A DNA stretch of 64,000 bases from contig NC_049984.1 of the NCBI RefSeq assembly GCF_000003815.2, forward strand, positions 13,062,003 through 13,126,002, in the 5' to 3' direction. This DNA comes from Branchiostoma floridae (Eukaryota; Chordata; Leptocardii; Amphioxiformes; Branchiostomatidae). The position numbers were made by a program, and so were the translations under genes. The notes beneath the pieces are model-generated. The model saw only the letters and a list, made by a program, of their open reading frames with translations, ran no database searches and had not been told where the DNA came from. This document shows, piece after piece, positions 26,901-37,687 of the stretch (positions are counted from its first letter, which is position 1; each line of letters opens with the position of its first letter).

Positions 26901-29817
26901 GTCAAGTGGCATGTAAAGATAAATGTGCCTTTGAGGCTGTAGGGGCAGTTGGTTGATAGTTCACTGTGTTTAGGGCATGGTATTGGAGGGCAGAGCCCAT
27001 CCATCTCCATCTACTGCCTTTTCATACCCCAAACTGAAGTCATGTACACATTTTTACACGTTGGTACAGTGAGGAAAGTTGTGTTAAGAACCTTTCCCAA
27101 GAACGTCTATACAGAAATACCAGAAATCAAATCCATACTAGTACCTTCCCGACATTGTGTCCGGTACCGGAATCAGGACGACTCGGACCATTACTAACTC
27201 GGCCCATTGAAAATCTGGTCAACTCGGACCACCCCCCTGGTCAAGTCGGACCACCCCCATGTACCAGTCGGACCAGCCGGCGATATAAAAACCGCGATGT
27301 TAAAACAAAGTCGGCTTGAGAAAAAACTTCTTAATCAGCAATTAATCTTCAACAAGAATGATCAATGCCCACATCTTATTTGTCTAAGGCTATTGCGAAG
27401 AGCAAGTAATGATAAAGTGTATTAGAAGCGCCTCACACATATCCATTTGTCTGCACACGCTGCGTATTTCGTGGTCAACGACCTAATGTGCGCCGCATGG
27501 AACACCGAAAAGTTCCGATGAATTACACAATCCAACCTACAGTTTTCTCATTTTAGAGTACATAAATATAAAACTAGTGTTGGGGATTACATTTTCGAAA
27601 AAAATCAATTAAATAGCTGTCTAGGGGGGATGGTCCGAGTTGTCCCGGCAGATGGGCCGAGTTGACTGGGCCGAGTTGGTCATGGTCCGAGTCGTCCGAC
27701 ATTCTCCGGTACCGTAGCCACGTAGTCATTCAATGACAACCTGTCATATTTGACATATACTTGTATTACCAAAAATCTTCACCATAATATACTAAATGTA
27801 TCACTTTTTTTTTTTTACATATTACAGTTGTGGAGGTTGATCTCACACAAGACATCTTTGTTCCTGGGAAAAAGAATTATGAGCGTGTGAAACAGGGGTT
27901 CCAGAGGACAAAGCTAAAAGCAGACTTTCTGCTTTCATGGAAACCAGAAGGTACTGTATCTTCTTTAGGCCATGTTGATTTGACTATATGGATGACATCC
28001 CAGTGCGCATCAATTTTTAGCCGTTTCCAAAAATAAAAAGTAGTAGCCTATTCCATTGACATCATAACCTCAATTCTCATGTGCAATTACCTAGTTCTAC
28101 CATCTCTGAACTGTGCTTCCTGCCACTCTGTCAAGTCTAACCTTTGCGGTCATCTTCCCACTCCCTTCCTACCAGTGTTCTCAAATAACTATGGACGGAC
28201 GCCAACTCTGAAAACATGGACTCTACACAAGCAGTAAATGCTTTAGTCAACAATATCTAATCCATGAACTCTATGTTTGTATGCTAGGTACCAGACAGTT
28301 GGCTGGCTCCATACTGTCCCATTTTCAAGGCAGCTACGAGTGTGAGAGACACAGCCAGGCTCAGCAGACCAGCAGGCACACAGACCTCCTGCTGCCTGTG
28401 GTTCACAGCACTGAGCTGGAGGAGGGTGAGGACGGACAGTGGTGCAGTGCGAGGGAGTGGTACGAATGGCTGGGAGCTGTATCATGTGGGATCTCTTGGT
28501 GAGTGTTAGAATTGAAAATAATTACCTACTGTAAATTTGCAAACTTTTGTAGTGGTTTTATTGTTGAAGTGACTACAGATTCATGACACATGTATTTCAA
28601 TGTATTACAACATTACGTCAATACATTCAAAATACTTCAAAAACCTCCTTTTTCTTCCTTGTGCAAAATAAGCCCACCTCAAATGTAGACGAGCTTACAG
28701 TATATTGTTAATCTTCTCCCTGACTCAGATGAACATACATGTAGTTGCAAAGGTTAATGTTGAGCAGTATCTAAAATTATAAAGCCAGTCTTAAGTTACC
28801 ACCAATCTTGCTTTAGAACTTGATAACTGTAGATAGAATAAAGCATGTTTTATTTTCATTCTGTACAGCAATGAAGCACCTGAGCACTACATCTCCAGAT
28901 ACAGCTGTCCTGATCCTAATGAACTGACAGCAGCTGCAGTGAGACATTCCACGACAGGGTTCATAGCACCTGGGAATGTGTGCACCCTTCAGGAGGCAGT
29001 CAGGTAGGTGCAAATCATTGTGAATCTATCATAAATGTTTTATACACTGCAGATACACAACATTATTGTAAGACCATATGTTGTGTATCTGTCACAAATC
29101 CTATGATACATTCTGGGATACAAGTTTCTTTTTATGATACAAAAATGTACAGGAAAAGAGGGGATTTATTGATACATTTATCAATCTTGAGGGTAGTCGA
29201 CCAATTTATTTTGAGACCAGGATATACATGTACATGTAGCTATACCACAAACTATACTGCAACCTCAAATCATTCTCCTACGCAGAGCCTAGCCCACAGC
29301 CTATACAATAAACCTTAGAGCAACTCTGCTAAAAAGGGATGAGGTTTCCACTTCTGGGGCTGTACATGTAGCCTATAACCTCAGTCAGAGAATCTTCTAT
29401 ATGTTTTTATTTACGGTAAAGCCAATACACTGATTCGCTGACAGGTGGGTGGAAGCCATGCTCACAAAATTGGAAACCTCAGCACAGTTTAGCATAGTCT
29501 CCCTAAGACTTGTATTGACTTGTGTTGGCCACAGATAAGACTCTGCGTACGAGAATTGCTCAAATATGCATGTACAGATATAGTAGTTGGTTTCTGTTCT
29601 GCTTTATTCTACACACAGATCCTACATGAGAGATAACAAGTCCACCTGTCCCTGGGCAGCCCTGACCGCCCATGGGTTTGTGGACAGCCCTGTCTCCTGG
29701 GCCAGAAGGGAGCATGGGTTCCACCATGGAGGGGAAAACCTCTACACTTTCCTCATCTTCAGAGACAGCAACTACTGGCTGTTCCAGGCTGTGGGGACCA
29801 ATGACATCTGTCCTTGA
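23930..29817 (+). CDS. RPP40: Ribonuclease P/MRP protein subunit p40
   Basis: Eight exons join in phase to 367 aa (human about 363): 23930-24055, 25670-25814, 26248-26316, 26801-26896, 27828-27950, 28288-28498, 28869-29003 and 29619-29817. Recognisable RPP40 blocks occur in order: an N-terminal EKSSFDDDKSRHR, then YYLIKNVPLTELI, SHNTHID, KDTYEELGLVGQPSQF, WLGAVSCG, TTGFIAPG, and a C-terminal GFVDSPVSW followed by GGENLYTFLIF and ending GTNDICP. The family subunit belongs to nuclear RNase P, which removes 5' leaders from pre-tRNA, and to RNase MRP. It has no catalytic motif of its own, because the RNA is catalytic. All internal splice sites are GT-AG, and one donor (25815) is the weaker GTTTGT. 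A poly(A) signal overlaps the end (about 29820). Intron 4 carries a 0.5-kb transposon and intron 1 a repeat cluster. Confidence 0.95.
24230..25450. repeat. Degenerate TACG/ATTACG-rich repeat cluster in RPP40 intron 1
   Basis: Two blocks (about 24330-24524 and 25190-25449) consist of imperfectly repeated phrases around ctacg-a/t-ttacg followed by a short AT run. Both end in the same words, aaaagagcatgcagaccctc. The 5' end (about 24230) carries an inverted form, gagggtctgcatg. Between the blocks lies unique DNA and another amphioxus-type repeat (ttaaagaacccgccacac). It is probably one composite transposon with a repetitive sub-terminal region. Confidence 0.6.
27176..27697. mobile_element. 522-bp TIR element in RPP40 intron 4
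   Basis: The 31-bp ends 27176-27206 and 27667-27697 are inverted copies with two mismatches, starting ggacgactcggaccat. Inside each end, the phrase aactcgg(a/c)cca recurs several times, so the sub-terminal regions are themselves small tandem arrays. No transposase is encoded, so the element is non-autonomous. The intron splice sites are untouched. Confidence 0.75.
27966..28035 (+). repeat. Copy of a dispersed GATGACATCC-type repeat
   Basis: The text aggccatgttgatttgacta, then atggatgacatcc, then gcgcatcaatttttagccgt has close relatives at 41098-41150, 41785-41830 and 56975-57045. Shorter relatives occur at about 5.2, 5.7, 13.8, 17.0 and 37.0 kb. It is an interspersed repeat of unknown class. 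Confidence 0.6.
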
Positions 29818-30009
29818 CAAATAAAATTATACACGAGAAGCCACCAGTGTTGTCTAATTCTTCTACAGAGTCTTTATTTACACCTTGGGAAGGTTTGGCT
29901 AAACTGGGGTGTGTCAGTGTGGCCTCTAACCAGCTGTCAGCCAATCAGAGAATTGATTAAACATTTAGGCTTTTCTCTGATTCGTCGATGAAGGTTAGAC
30001 ATCCAGATA

Positions 30010-30110
30010 ATAAGATACGCCAAAAAGCAGTTACTCAAGCAACTGGATATGATTTTGGAAACGGTCAGACGTTTCAGATAGCCATCCGGCATCTTTCGTC
30101 AGTGATACGT
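30010..30110. repeat. Dispersed 'GTTACTCAAGCAACTGGAT' repeat
   Basis: The word cagttactcaagcaactgga followed by aacggtcagacgtttcagat recurs in diverged form at 35638-35812, where it forms both ends of a foldback. The opening word also recurs near 44.82-44.87 kb. This places all three in one repeat family. It lies in the 428-bp gap between the converging RPP40 and CENPN stops. Confidence 0.5.
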
Positions 30111-30245
30111 CAGTTTTCTCTGATTGGCTAACATAAGTGGAAACGTAAGTTTGGTTTAGCAGAGCTCCACAACCGTAATCATCCTATGCCTTATAGTTTA
30201 AATGTACAGATGTATCTTAAACATGTGAAGACTTTCTTATTCATA

Positions 30246-33200
30246 TCAGTTTTTGCCACTATCATCACCATCTTCTGGTTTTCTCTTCTCCGCCAGAAGG
30301 ATGGTGTTCTTGCCGATGTGTGGAAGTGACTCCAGGTATGAGGGGAAAGGTGGTTCAGCTATCCCCGCTGGGCCCAGGGCCTTCATACCTTCTAACACAT
30401 TGCTGCCTGTAATATTGTCAGCAAAATATATTATGTTAAAGGATGGTTTTCATCAGAACAGTTGTTCTACTTTTCAATAAAAATTGTAAAACACTTGCAA
30501 GGAGTATCATGTTACATCTTGCCACTCTGCAAATAGTCATAACTGCAGGTGCACTCCAAGACAAACAAACTACAATACCTCCATTTTCAGAAACAACAGT
30601 TCTTACCTGAGAATTTGACTGTCATGTGGAAAGGCTGGTCGTCCATGCCTGGTGCTACCCCTCCATGTTCGAAGCTTGCATGCAACTGGAAAAGAATGAA
30701 AAGTTGGTGGAAGTATCCTACACAATGTAGACTGTATAGCCTATAGGTCACAGGCAAGGCTCTGCATAGAATGAAAGAATGTTACCCAAGACAAAACACA
30801 GGATGGCCTACCTTGTACACTACATTCTCCAGTGTGGGCTGTGGCTCATCCCCATATGTCTCCCTTGTGTAGTCTTCCCTCCACTGTCTGTCCTCTGCAT
30901 CTTCCTGTATGACATCTTCATTCTCTGACTCTTCACCTGCATTTTCAAGAATGCAATACAAAACAATCAACTTTTGTCCAATCTACCAAACTATTGATGT
31001 ACAACATGTACAAGTAAATTATGAATTGCACATTTTCCATTGTGCTGCTCTAGAAATGCAATGATGCACCTGGTTTTTCTCACCATATGATCAAACTACA
31101 TCTACGACCAAAATACAGAATTCTTGTGTGGTGATGCCATCCCTGAAAGTACTCGTTCATTTGGAATAATAACTCCTTTATTTACTTTTCCGGTACAGCC
31201 TTTATTCATTCATTTATTGAGATGTACCACATTTGTGGAAGGATTGGCAGAACAGGTGACTACTGTAAATGCATTTAAGTTCGTGGGGATTAAATTTCGC
31301 AGTAGCGGGAAAATGACTTTTCGCGGTGGATTTAATTTCGCTGTAACACCATCGACTGCAGTCTAATACCATAATAGAAAAATGTTCGCGGTGGATTTAA
31401 GTTCGCGGTAAAGTGGTCGCCGCGAAAACCGCGAACATTAATCCACCGCAAACATTTCTGCATTTACAGTATCATCTTTTCAATATGTCAACTCCTAGGT
31501 TGATTTGTAAGGTTTGACCAACTCACACCAGGATGGCATAAAAGTGCCTTTCCCAAGAGTACAACATTGGGGTCTGCTGGGGATTTGAACCCAGAACCTT
31601 CAGATTCTACGTCAACAACCCTAATGATGAATCTACCCTACCTTGCTTCTTCCTCTTTCTGCTCGTCTGAGACTCTGGGCTGACATCTTCCTGGTTGTGT
31701 CTGCCCTTGCTGGAGTCCTTCTGGCCATGCCTGCGTTTAGCCAGTTCTGCCAGAGACTCCACATCCCTCCCTGACAGGTCCATAAACTGGGCCTTACTGT
31801 ACCCAAGGGTCAGCAGCAAAGCCTGGAAACACAAGTATTGTTTTGTCAATGAGAAATAGAAAGAAGTTACTGCTGCAAACTCGATTAATGTTATGGTTGT
31901 TTAAATTTACGGTAGGATGTAAAGGAGGCTTTCATTGTGTTCTAAATTAAATTTGTGGTTCAAACAATTATTAAGTACAGTGTAGAGGATTGGCTGTCTA
32001 TCAAGTACAGTAGTGACTAGTCTTACATGGGAGACATAATTCCCAGTTTAGCGGTCACCACAAAAACAACTGCCGTAAAAGTAAGTATTTAAAGTACTTT
32101 CATTTGAAAAGTGTGTCACATATGAACTAAATGATGAAAGTGTTAAGTGTTCCATACAAATGCAAAATTGTGAAATATGACACATTTCACTAGATGCAAA
32201 CAAATTTATACAGGTAACAGGTGTAACGTATCAACTAAGACATAACAGCCAAGTCAATTCTTCTATACATAGTTACACATACAACACTACATACTAGTAA
32301 ATAGTCTCAAAAACAAATCTGACAAGGATTACCTGTTTGATGTATTCCTTGTACTCAGCTTTCATGGTGGAAGTGAAGATGTGCGGAGAGGCAGGATAGT
32401 ACACCATGTGTACGATGTTACTGGGTGTCCACACACTACCGACCTTCTCCTGTACCATCAGCCACACCCACAGGGCATCACTGTACTGTCTCACACACAG
32501 GATCTGGGTACAGATGACAAATGTAATCATTCATACAGAAATCAATGACATATTCCTCAATATTTAATTTTAATACATGTAACTGAGTTATTGCAATTTA
32601 TCAACTTTTGTAACCCCATCAAAACAGAGATCATTGTATCTCTTACAATTACATTTCACAATGAATATGAACCTGCAAAAAGCAAATGAAAATATTTTTT
32701 TGGATTCATTGCTGTAAAGAGGAGGTGATGCAACTTTCCCAAGAACCCTTGAAATAATTTTTGACATATTTTATGAAAACAATATCAAGTTCTAGCATCA
32801 CTTTCCGACTTCAGCAAAACTCTTGAACTTCCCTGATGACTATTTCTGATAGCATTACTCACATGTCTAAAATAGAAGAACAGCTGCTTCCCCAGTGATC
32901 TTTGAAATACATCTGCAGAAACAGTACAGTCATCCTGTTTTTCTGTGGAGAAAACAAACATTATTAATATTAGCAACACACTAGAACAACTTTCTCCCAA
33001 GCAACAAAAGCACTGCTGTGAAGGAAGTTTTCATTGGAGCAATAGTGTACATTTCTACAATATTTATTCAATAGTTGTCATTTTTTCTATCTAGCCTACG
33101 AACACTGCTACGCTATAAACATGTTGACATACATGAATGCTTTATTTCAAAAAAACATCTTACTAACATTGACTTTCACAGAACTCACTTTTGTGACCAG

Positions 33201-34620
33201 TGAAATGGTATGCATTCCATACTCTGTTCCTTGAATACATCTTGTTATCTGTGGAAAAAAAAATTGTGACCTATCATTATCAATGCAGTGTCATTCTTTT
33301 ACACAGTCTCATCCAAAGCTGTCAGCCAATCAGAAAATTGGCTTTGTCTGAGGAAAACATTTAGGGGATTCTCTGATTGGCTGACAGCTGGTTAGAGACC
33401 ACACCCATATAAAGTGGAAACCTCAGCCTGGTTTTGCAGAGCATAGGCTGCAGGCAAAGTGTAAAGGAATAAGCTCTTTCACACTTCCGATTATGCCTAA
33501 ATGTGCTGTAACAAGAACTGTGGGTAATATGTCAAAGGTGCCCCTGAGACATCAAAGTCTGGACAATGGTTGAGATCAGTGTCATTTACATGTCCTGGAT
33601 ACATGAACCATCTTCGGGATGAAGGCATTGCCTGTGAGCTCCCGATCTTCACTCCTGCTTTTGTGCTTTTCACTCTCCCATAATTTGTCTAGCCAGGTTT
33701 TGATTGAATTTTAACTCATTCACTGATTAAGAGTCAACTACATACTGTGGGAGGGCATTCCAGTCATTTACTATCCTGGTGCTAAAGGACTTTGACTCTG
33801 ACTCTGTTTTCTGGCCAGGGGAACCTTTAGACTTAAGTTTGACAGTGTGGACCCGTGTTTCATGCCCAGTTTGAAGTGTGAAGAAGGACTTAACGGGTAT
33901 TCTTTCCATACCCTTTACCAGTTTAAAGAGCTGTATCATATCACCTATCTTCTTTCTGTAATGGAGGGAGGGCAACTTTATACTTTACTAGCTTCTTCTT
34001 GTAAGGTAAGACCTTAAGGCTGGGTGGCAGCTTTGTAGCCCTCTTCTGTACCTTCTCAATTCCGTTGATTCTGACGGAAGTGTGGCCCCCATGTTACATT
34101 TGCATATTCCAAGTGTGGCCTTATCATGTCAGGGGCCTTCACCTTTGACATATTTAGTAATTTACTACAAAAAAATTCCTGTCCTGTCAGTCGCAATCGT
34201 AAGTTTGAAACAGCTTATTATTAGATGTACCACGTTTTATATAGTTTGTTGGGAAAGATGAATGAATAAAGATATTTATCTCAAAAATGCGTGTGGTGTA
34301 CTTACACACAAGATCCAGTGCTCCAAGCTGTTCCAGTCCTATTTCCTCTCCCTAGAAAAAAATATCAAACAGCGTTACACATCCAGACTGAAAGAATTTC
34401 AGATACATTGAATGTGAAAAAATTATAGTTGAAATAATTCGCTAAATTGACTCACCTGAAGCTGACAAGCTCTGAGTACCCGATCAACAACAACTCTCTT
34501 CTGCCTCCCTCCCACAAACACCTCCCCATCCACTGCCACACAGTCCCACTCTTCCAGGGCCTGCCGCAAATCTGGCAGCTTAAATCTACACAACAGTTTC
34601 CTCAGGACATTGTCATCCAT
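30246..34620 (-). CDS. CENPN: Centromere protein N (CCAN kinetochore subunit)
   Basis: Nine minus-strand exons join in phase to 355 aa (human about 339): 34620-34456, 34351-34306, 33248-33189, 32942-32863, 32503-32333, 31822-31642, 30936-30812, 30685-30607 and 30406-30246. The N-terminal half is helical and pyrin-like, including LEEWDCVAVDG and the block VYNKMYSRNRVWNAYHF (about residues 70-86). The CENP-L-homology part follows, with VVYYP-like MVYYPASPHIFTSTMK, then the signature RETYGDEPQPTLE, and a C-terminal LEGMKALGPAGIAEPPF. CENP-N reads the CENP-A nucleosome and pairs with CENP-L to start inner-kinetochore assembly. A Lys/Arg-rich segment at about 205-235 (encoded at the 3' end of exon 6) looks longer than in vertebrates and is probably a loop. 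The gene is head to head with CMC2. Intron 2 carries a LINE fragment and intron 6 a TA-flanked MITE and a SINE. Confidence 0.94.
31261..31471. mobile_element. 211-bp MITE with TA ends in CENPN intron 6
   Basis: The exact 13-bp inverted ends TACTGTAAATGCA lie at 31261-31273 and 31459-31471. If the outer TA is the target duplication, the element is a Tc1/mariner-like MITE with the TIR CTGTAAATGCA. The inside consists of repeated phrases such as gcggtggattta-g/t-ttcgc in both orientations. No coding capacity. Confidence 0.75.
31530..31625 (-). repeat. tRNA-derived SINE copy
   Basis: Read on the minus strand it has ttgttgacgtagaatctgaa, a B box GGGTTCAAATCCCC, then CAGCAGACCCCAA and a tail cttgggaaaggcactttt. 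The head matches 4604-4690 and the tail matches 47605-47765. Confidence 0.65.
33310..33405. repeat. Foldback repeat in CENPN intron 2
   Basis: The word agctgtcagccaatcagaaa is followed about 60 bp later by its inverse, ctgattggctgacagctgg, with aaacatttagg in the loop. A related half copy occurs at 29935-29985 (agctgtcagccaatcagaga). The TA-rich flanks suggest a MITE family. Confidence 0.6.
33720..34140 (-). mobile_element. 5'-truncated LINE (reverse-transcriptase C-terminal end)
   Basis: A minus-strand frame of 82 codons includes RKKIGDMIQLFKLVKGM and a FSTRIVNDWNALPQYVV end. That pattern (GDMI-x3-K, then R-V-x-WN-x-LP) is typical of the C-terminus of Jockey/CR1-group non-LTR polymerases. 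Upstream in another frame is EKVQKRATKLPPSL, the preceding block of the same domain, so a frameshift separates them. It is a dead fragment inside CENPN intron 2. Confidence 0.75.
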
Positions 34621-34865
34621 TATCGGATCTCTTATGAAAGATAAATCGCGTGAACGAGTTGAATTTTGAGTCGTTAAAAAATTCAGACTTGTCGAAACAA
34701 AATGGCGGTTTGTGTTTGGCGCTCACAAAGGTTACTTGAGGTCAAATCTATCGGCCAATCAGAGACCAGGATTTCTGTAATATTTCCCATGATGCTCCCG
34801 AATCCGGAAGTTAGGTAAGATCTCAACCTCAGCGTGTGTGTGAGTGACCTTTGTGTTTACGGTGA
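34621..34865. promoter_or_regulatory. Bidirectional CENPN-CMC2 promoter
   Basis: CENPN starts at 34620 going left, and a likely CMC2 non-coding first exon ends at about 34860 (TTTACG followed by the donor GTGAGT). The interval of about 240 bp contains an E2F-type word TTTGGCGC (34715-34722) and a CCAAT box (34755-34759) and has no TATA box. An E2F site would fit cell-cycle expression of a centromere gene. The sites are seen; their use is inferred. Confidence 0.6.
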
Positions 34866-35030
34866 GTGTTTTATGTCTTCAAACATATCTTATTGGCAGG
34901 CAATTCAGATAAGTAAAGCATAGCTTAGGGGAATTATTAGAATACTCGTCCTGGAACTAGTTAGAGCTCTTTGAGCACATGAAAATTTTAAAAACTCCTT
35001 GATCAAAGACATGACATTTCTTGGTTTGGC

Positions 35031-35118
35031 CAAGCAAGCTCAGGTTTGAAAAAATTCAACCTCCTTGGTTTGTCAAGGTCCAAGGACGTTATATCAGATA
35101 TAACGTCCTTGGTTTGTC
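35031..35118. mobile_element. Two adjacent short palindromic insertions
   Basis: The first insertion, 35031-35067, runs from CAAGCAAGC to CCTCCTTG. The second, about 35075-35111, contains the perfect palindrome CAAGGACGTTATATC / GATATAACGTCCTTG. They lie in successive copies of the target word GTTTGGC/GTTTGTC (35024-35030, 35068-35074, 35112-35118). They belong to the same family as 35560-35580, 43173-43196, 52367-52391 and 56341-56361. Confidence 0.65.
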
Positions 35119-35559
35119 ACTTTGTAAATTTGTGTGTTGGTTTGTAGGTTTTTCCACGTGATAGTCAAGTTTTAACTGATAGTGATAATTTTTTCCTTGT
35201 GAGTTGATGTTGGTTGATAAAAATTATCAACAGAAACCCCGACATGTCAATTATTGCCGACGACTCGGCGGCTGGACATCACGGGAAGAAGAAGAAGAAC
35301 ATCAAGTCCTTGGTCTTACCCACCTTGTGACTTTGTTCAGAACTGCAGTGTGAATTTTTGACAAGATTCTCTATAAAATACAATGTTTTGTTTCAGATTA
35401 TATTTTCTTCCCACTTTAATCTTGTTTACTCTGATAAGACAAACAATGTATTTACCTCAGTGATGACAACTCTGTTACTTTGTTCCGTCATTTCTTATCA
35501 CTAACATTGTTCCATCATTGATTATTATCATTAAATGTTAAATGAAGGTTTGCTAATAG

Positions 35560-35580
35560 CAAGGAGGTTCAACCTCCTTG
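35560..35580. mobile_element. 21-bp palindromic insertion
   Basis: The 21-bp sequence CAAGGAGGTT-C-AACCTCCTTG is flanked by CTAATAG on the left and CTAATAA on the right (6 of 7 identical). The identical 21 bp occur at 56341-56361 with different flanks. It lies in the CMC2 5' intron. Confidence 0.8.
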
Positions 35581-35637
35581 CTAATAAATATCATAGTGAT
35601 AAAATACTTGATTAGATTAGATTAGATTAGATACACA

Positions 35638-35812
35638 ACTTACTCAAGCACCTGGATAAACTTGTAAAATGAGGTTTGTAAGTCGGTCAAATGTTTCAAA
35701 TCATAGAAAAAACACTGTTACACTTCTATCAGTGATTTACTATTTTTCCTCAAGCACTGCTGTCTGAAATGTTTGACCATTTACAAAACTTATCCAGTGA
35801 GTTGCTTGTATA
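35638..35812. mobile_element. 175-bp foldback element in the CMC2 5' intron
   Basis: The ends acttactcaagcacctggat and, inverted, tatacaagcaactcactgga both continue into (c)ggtcaaatgtttcaaat-type text, giving inverted repeats of about 55 bp with several mismatches. It is related to the repeat at 30010-30110. Confidence 0.5.
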
Positions 35813-35995
35813 ACATTTGTATTGTGTTTCTCATTTTACATGTATTTACCTCACCTCACCTCACCAGTCCCATAGGTCAGCATGTTGTTTACATGTATTG
35901 TAGTACCAAACAATTTGTGCCAAGCTATCCCTACTATTGCAGCAATTTGCAAACACTAATATTAAAATAACAATTGTAATTTCTGCAGTGACAAC

Positions 35996-37205
35996 ATGCA
36001 TGGTGACCTCTCCGCCCATCTGCACACTGATGAGTGCAACCGACTTATCCAAGCTCTACAGAAGTGTCACATAGAAGTAAGTGGCATTTTAGAGTAGTCA
36101 ATCAGCTAACATTAAAAAAAGGAGTATCTACATCTTGGCAATGCTTAACAGTGGATTAAGAAGAGTTGGCACCCCTAATGGTAAATTCATGACAGCTGGG
36201 AAAGGTTAACAGTAAATAATACTAAATTGATTATTTTGTCTTTGCGAAAGGTTTTTGGGAAAATCGCATTGGTTTGTTTCATTTTATTCAGTATCATGGT
36301 GTTTAGCAAACCAGTCTGAGTATGAATATGGGCACAACTGAACACCCATTGACTCCGGGATTAGAATATTTGTAAATACTGCTAATAACAATGAATTCTA
36401 AATACAAATGTAATAAATAACCTGCTACATGAAATAGCTACCATTTATGATTCACAAATAATGATTAATATTCAATTAGAGCATACAGGCTAGTTTTAGA
36501 ATAGGTTGCTATACCTTACAGGAAAAACAAAACCCTCCTTTAACAAAATCAAAAAATCTTTTGAGATATTGAGTGCATGCTGAGTTAGTTCTACAGTCAT
36601 TGTAGAAAGTTGTCTAACTTCTCTATCAAGTGCATGAGAATCAGGATGTCCTATCTTAGAAGAGTCATATATCATTTCGTTCAATCCTTTTCTGTACAGA
36701 ACCCGTATGGAAAATTCTTTGGGAAGTGCAACGAGCAGAATGCCTTGATGGATAGATGCCTTGCACAAGAGGTAAGGATTTCTACAGTATCAGTCAATGG
36801 CATCAAATTGAATGTACTTATGTATGGTGAAGAAGGTGTCTTTTATTTCTGTATCCAAGAAGTGCAGAAAATAGCACTTATGTAGTAGCCTAGTATCACT
36901 GCAGCTACAATCCAAGCTACCACACTTGTTTCATTTCTACAACTATCAAACTAGTTTCATGTATGTAACTTCACACATGGCTACCTCACTTTTTTGCTCT
37001 AAGTCAGGTGAAAATCGATTAGTGCATGGATGCCATCCATAAAATTGACTTGCTGTGGTCTTACTATGTTAATGTAATACAGTCTAATCTGTTTCCAATG
37101 CAGAGAGAAGACAACAGAAGGAAGAACAGAGAAAAAACTCAGGACAAGAGGAAGAAAATGCTAGAGGCATTACAAGCAAAAAAAGCTGAAGGGAATGTTA
37201 GATAA
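35996..37205 (+). CDS. CMC2: COX assembly mitochondrial protein 2 (twin Cx9C)
   Basis: Three coding exons, 35996-36076, 36700-36771 and 37104-37205, join at codon boundaries to 84 aa (human 79). The protein starts MHGDLSAHLHTDECN, matching the conserved CMC2 N-terminus. The twin Cx9C motifs are exact: C14-x9-C24 and C37-x9-C47, the pattern of small proteins imported and oxidised by the MIA40 pathway into the mitochondrial intermembrane space. A basic helical tail (NRRKNREKTQDKRKKM) follows. In the family the protein supports cytochrome c oxidase biogenesis. The ATG lies 9 bp after a splice acceptor (TTCTGCAG), so the 5' UTR is split, with the first exon probably ending near 34860 next to the CENPN promoter. 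Exons this short are individually below most gene-finder limits. Confidence 0.94.
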
Positions 37206-37687
37206 TCGATATTTTTATTACAATAATACAGATTTTAGTACACAACTGTTCACATCTTCAAAATGCAGTGGTTAATCGGTAATATAGTCATAGATTGAAC
37301 TTTTGTCATTGCACATTCAACTGAAAGTAAAATATTATTTTACTTGAGATGTACTCAGGGCACAGACTATTATTATACACTTCCTGGCAAGATAGACCAA
37401 TTGATGACATCACATATCCGCAAGATCACACGTTAATAAAATCACAAGTCTGCAACTCTCGCAAGCTACAGTATGTTCTGAAGTGATTGGTCATTAGTAT
37501 TGATCATAAAGAAGGAGATAGCGGCCGTTAAAAATTTGATCCGCATATACCTTTGTCTTAGTTTTTTTTTAGAAGAAAGTTAAGCTTTGTATTATGATTG
37601 CTACCAACACCAAGAGCTTCCAATATGATTTAACTTGTTGAGAAAAAAGAAGGTTTTGTATGGCTGTGACTTCTGAGGTTGATCCAC

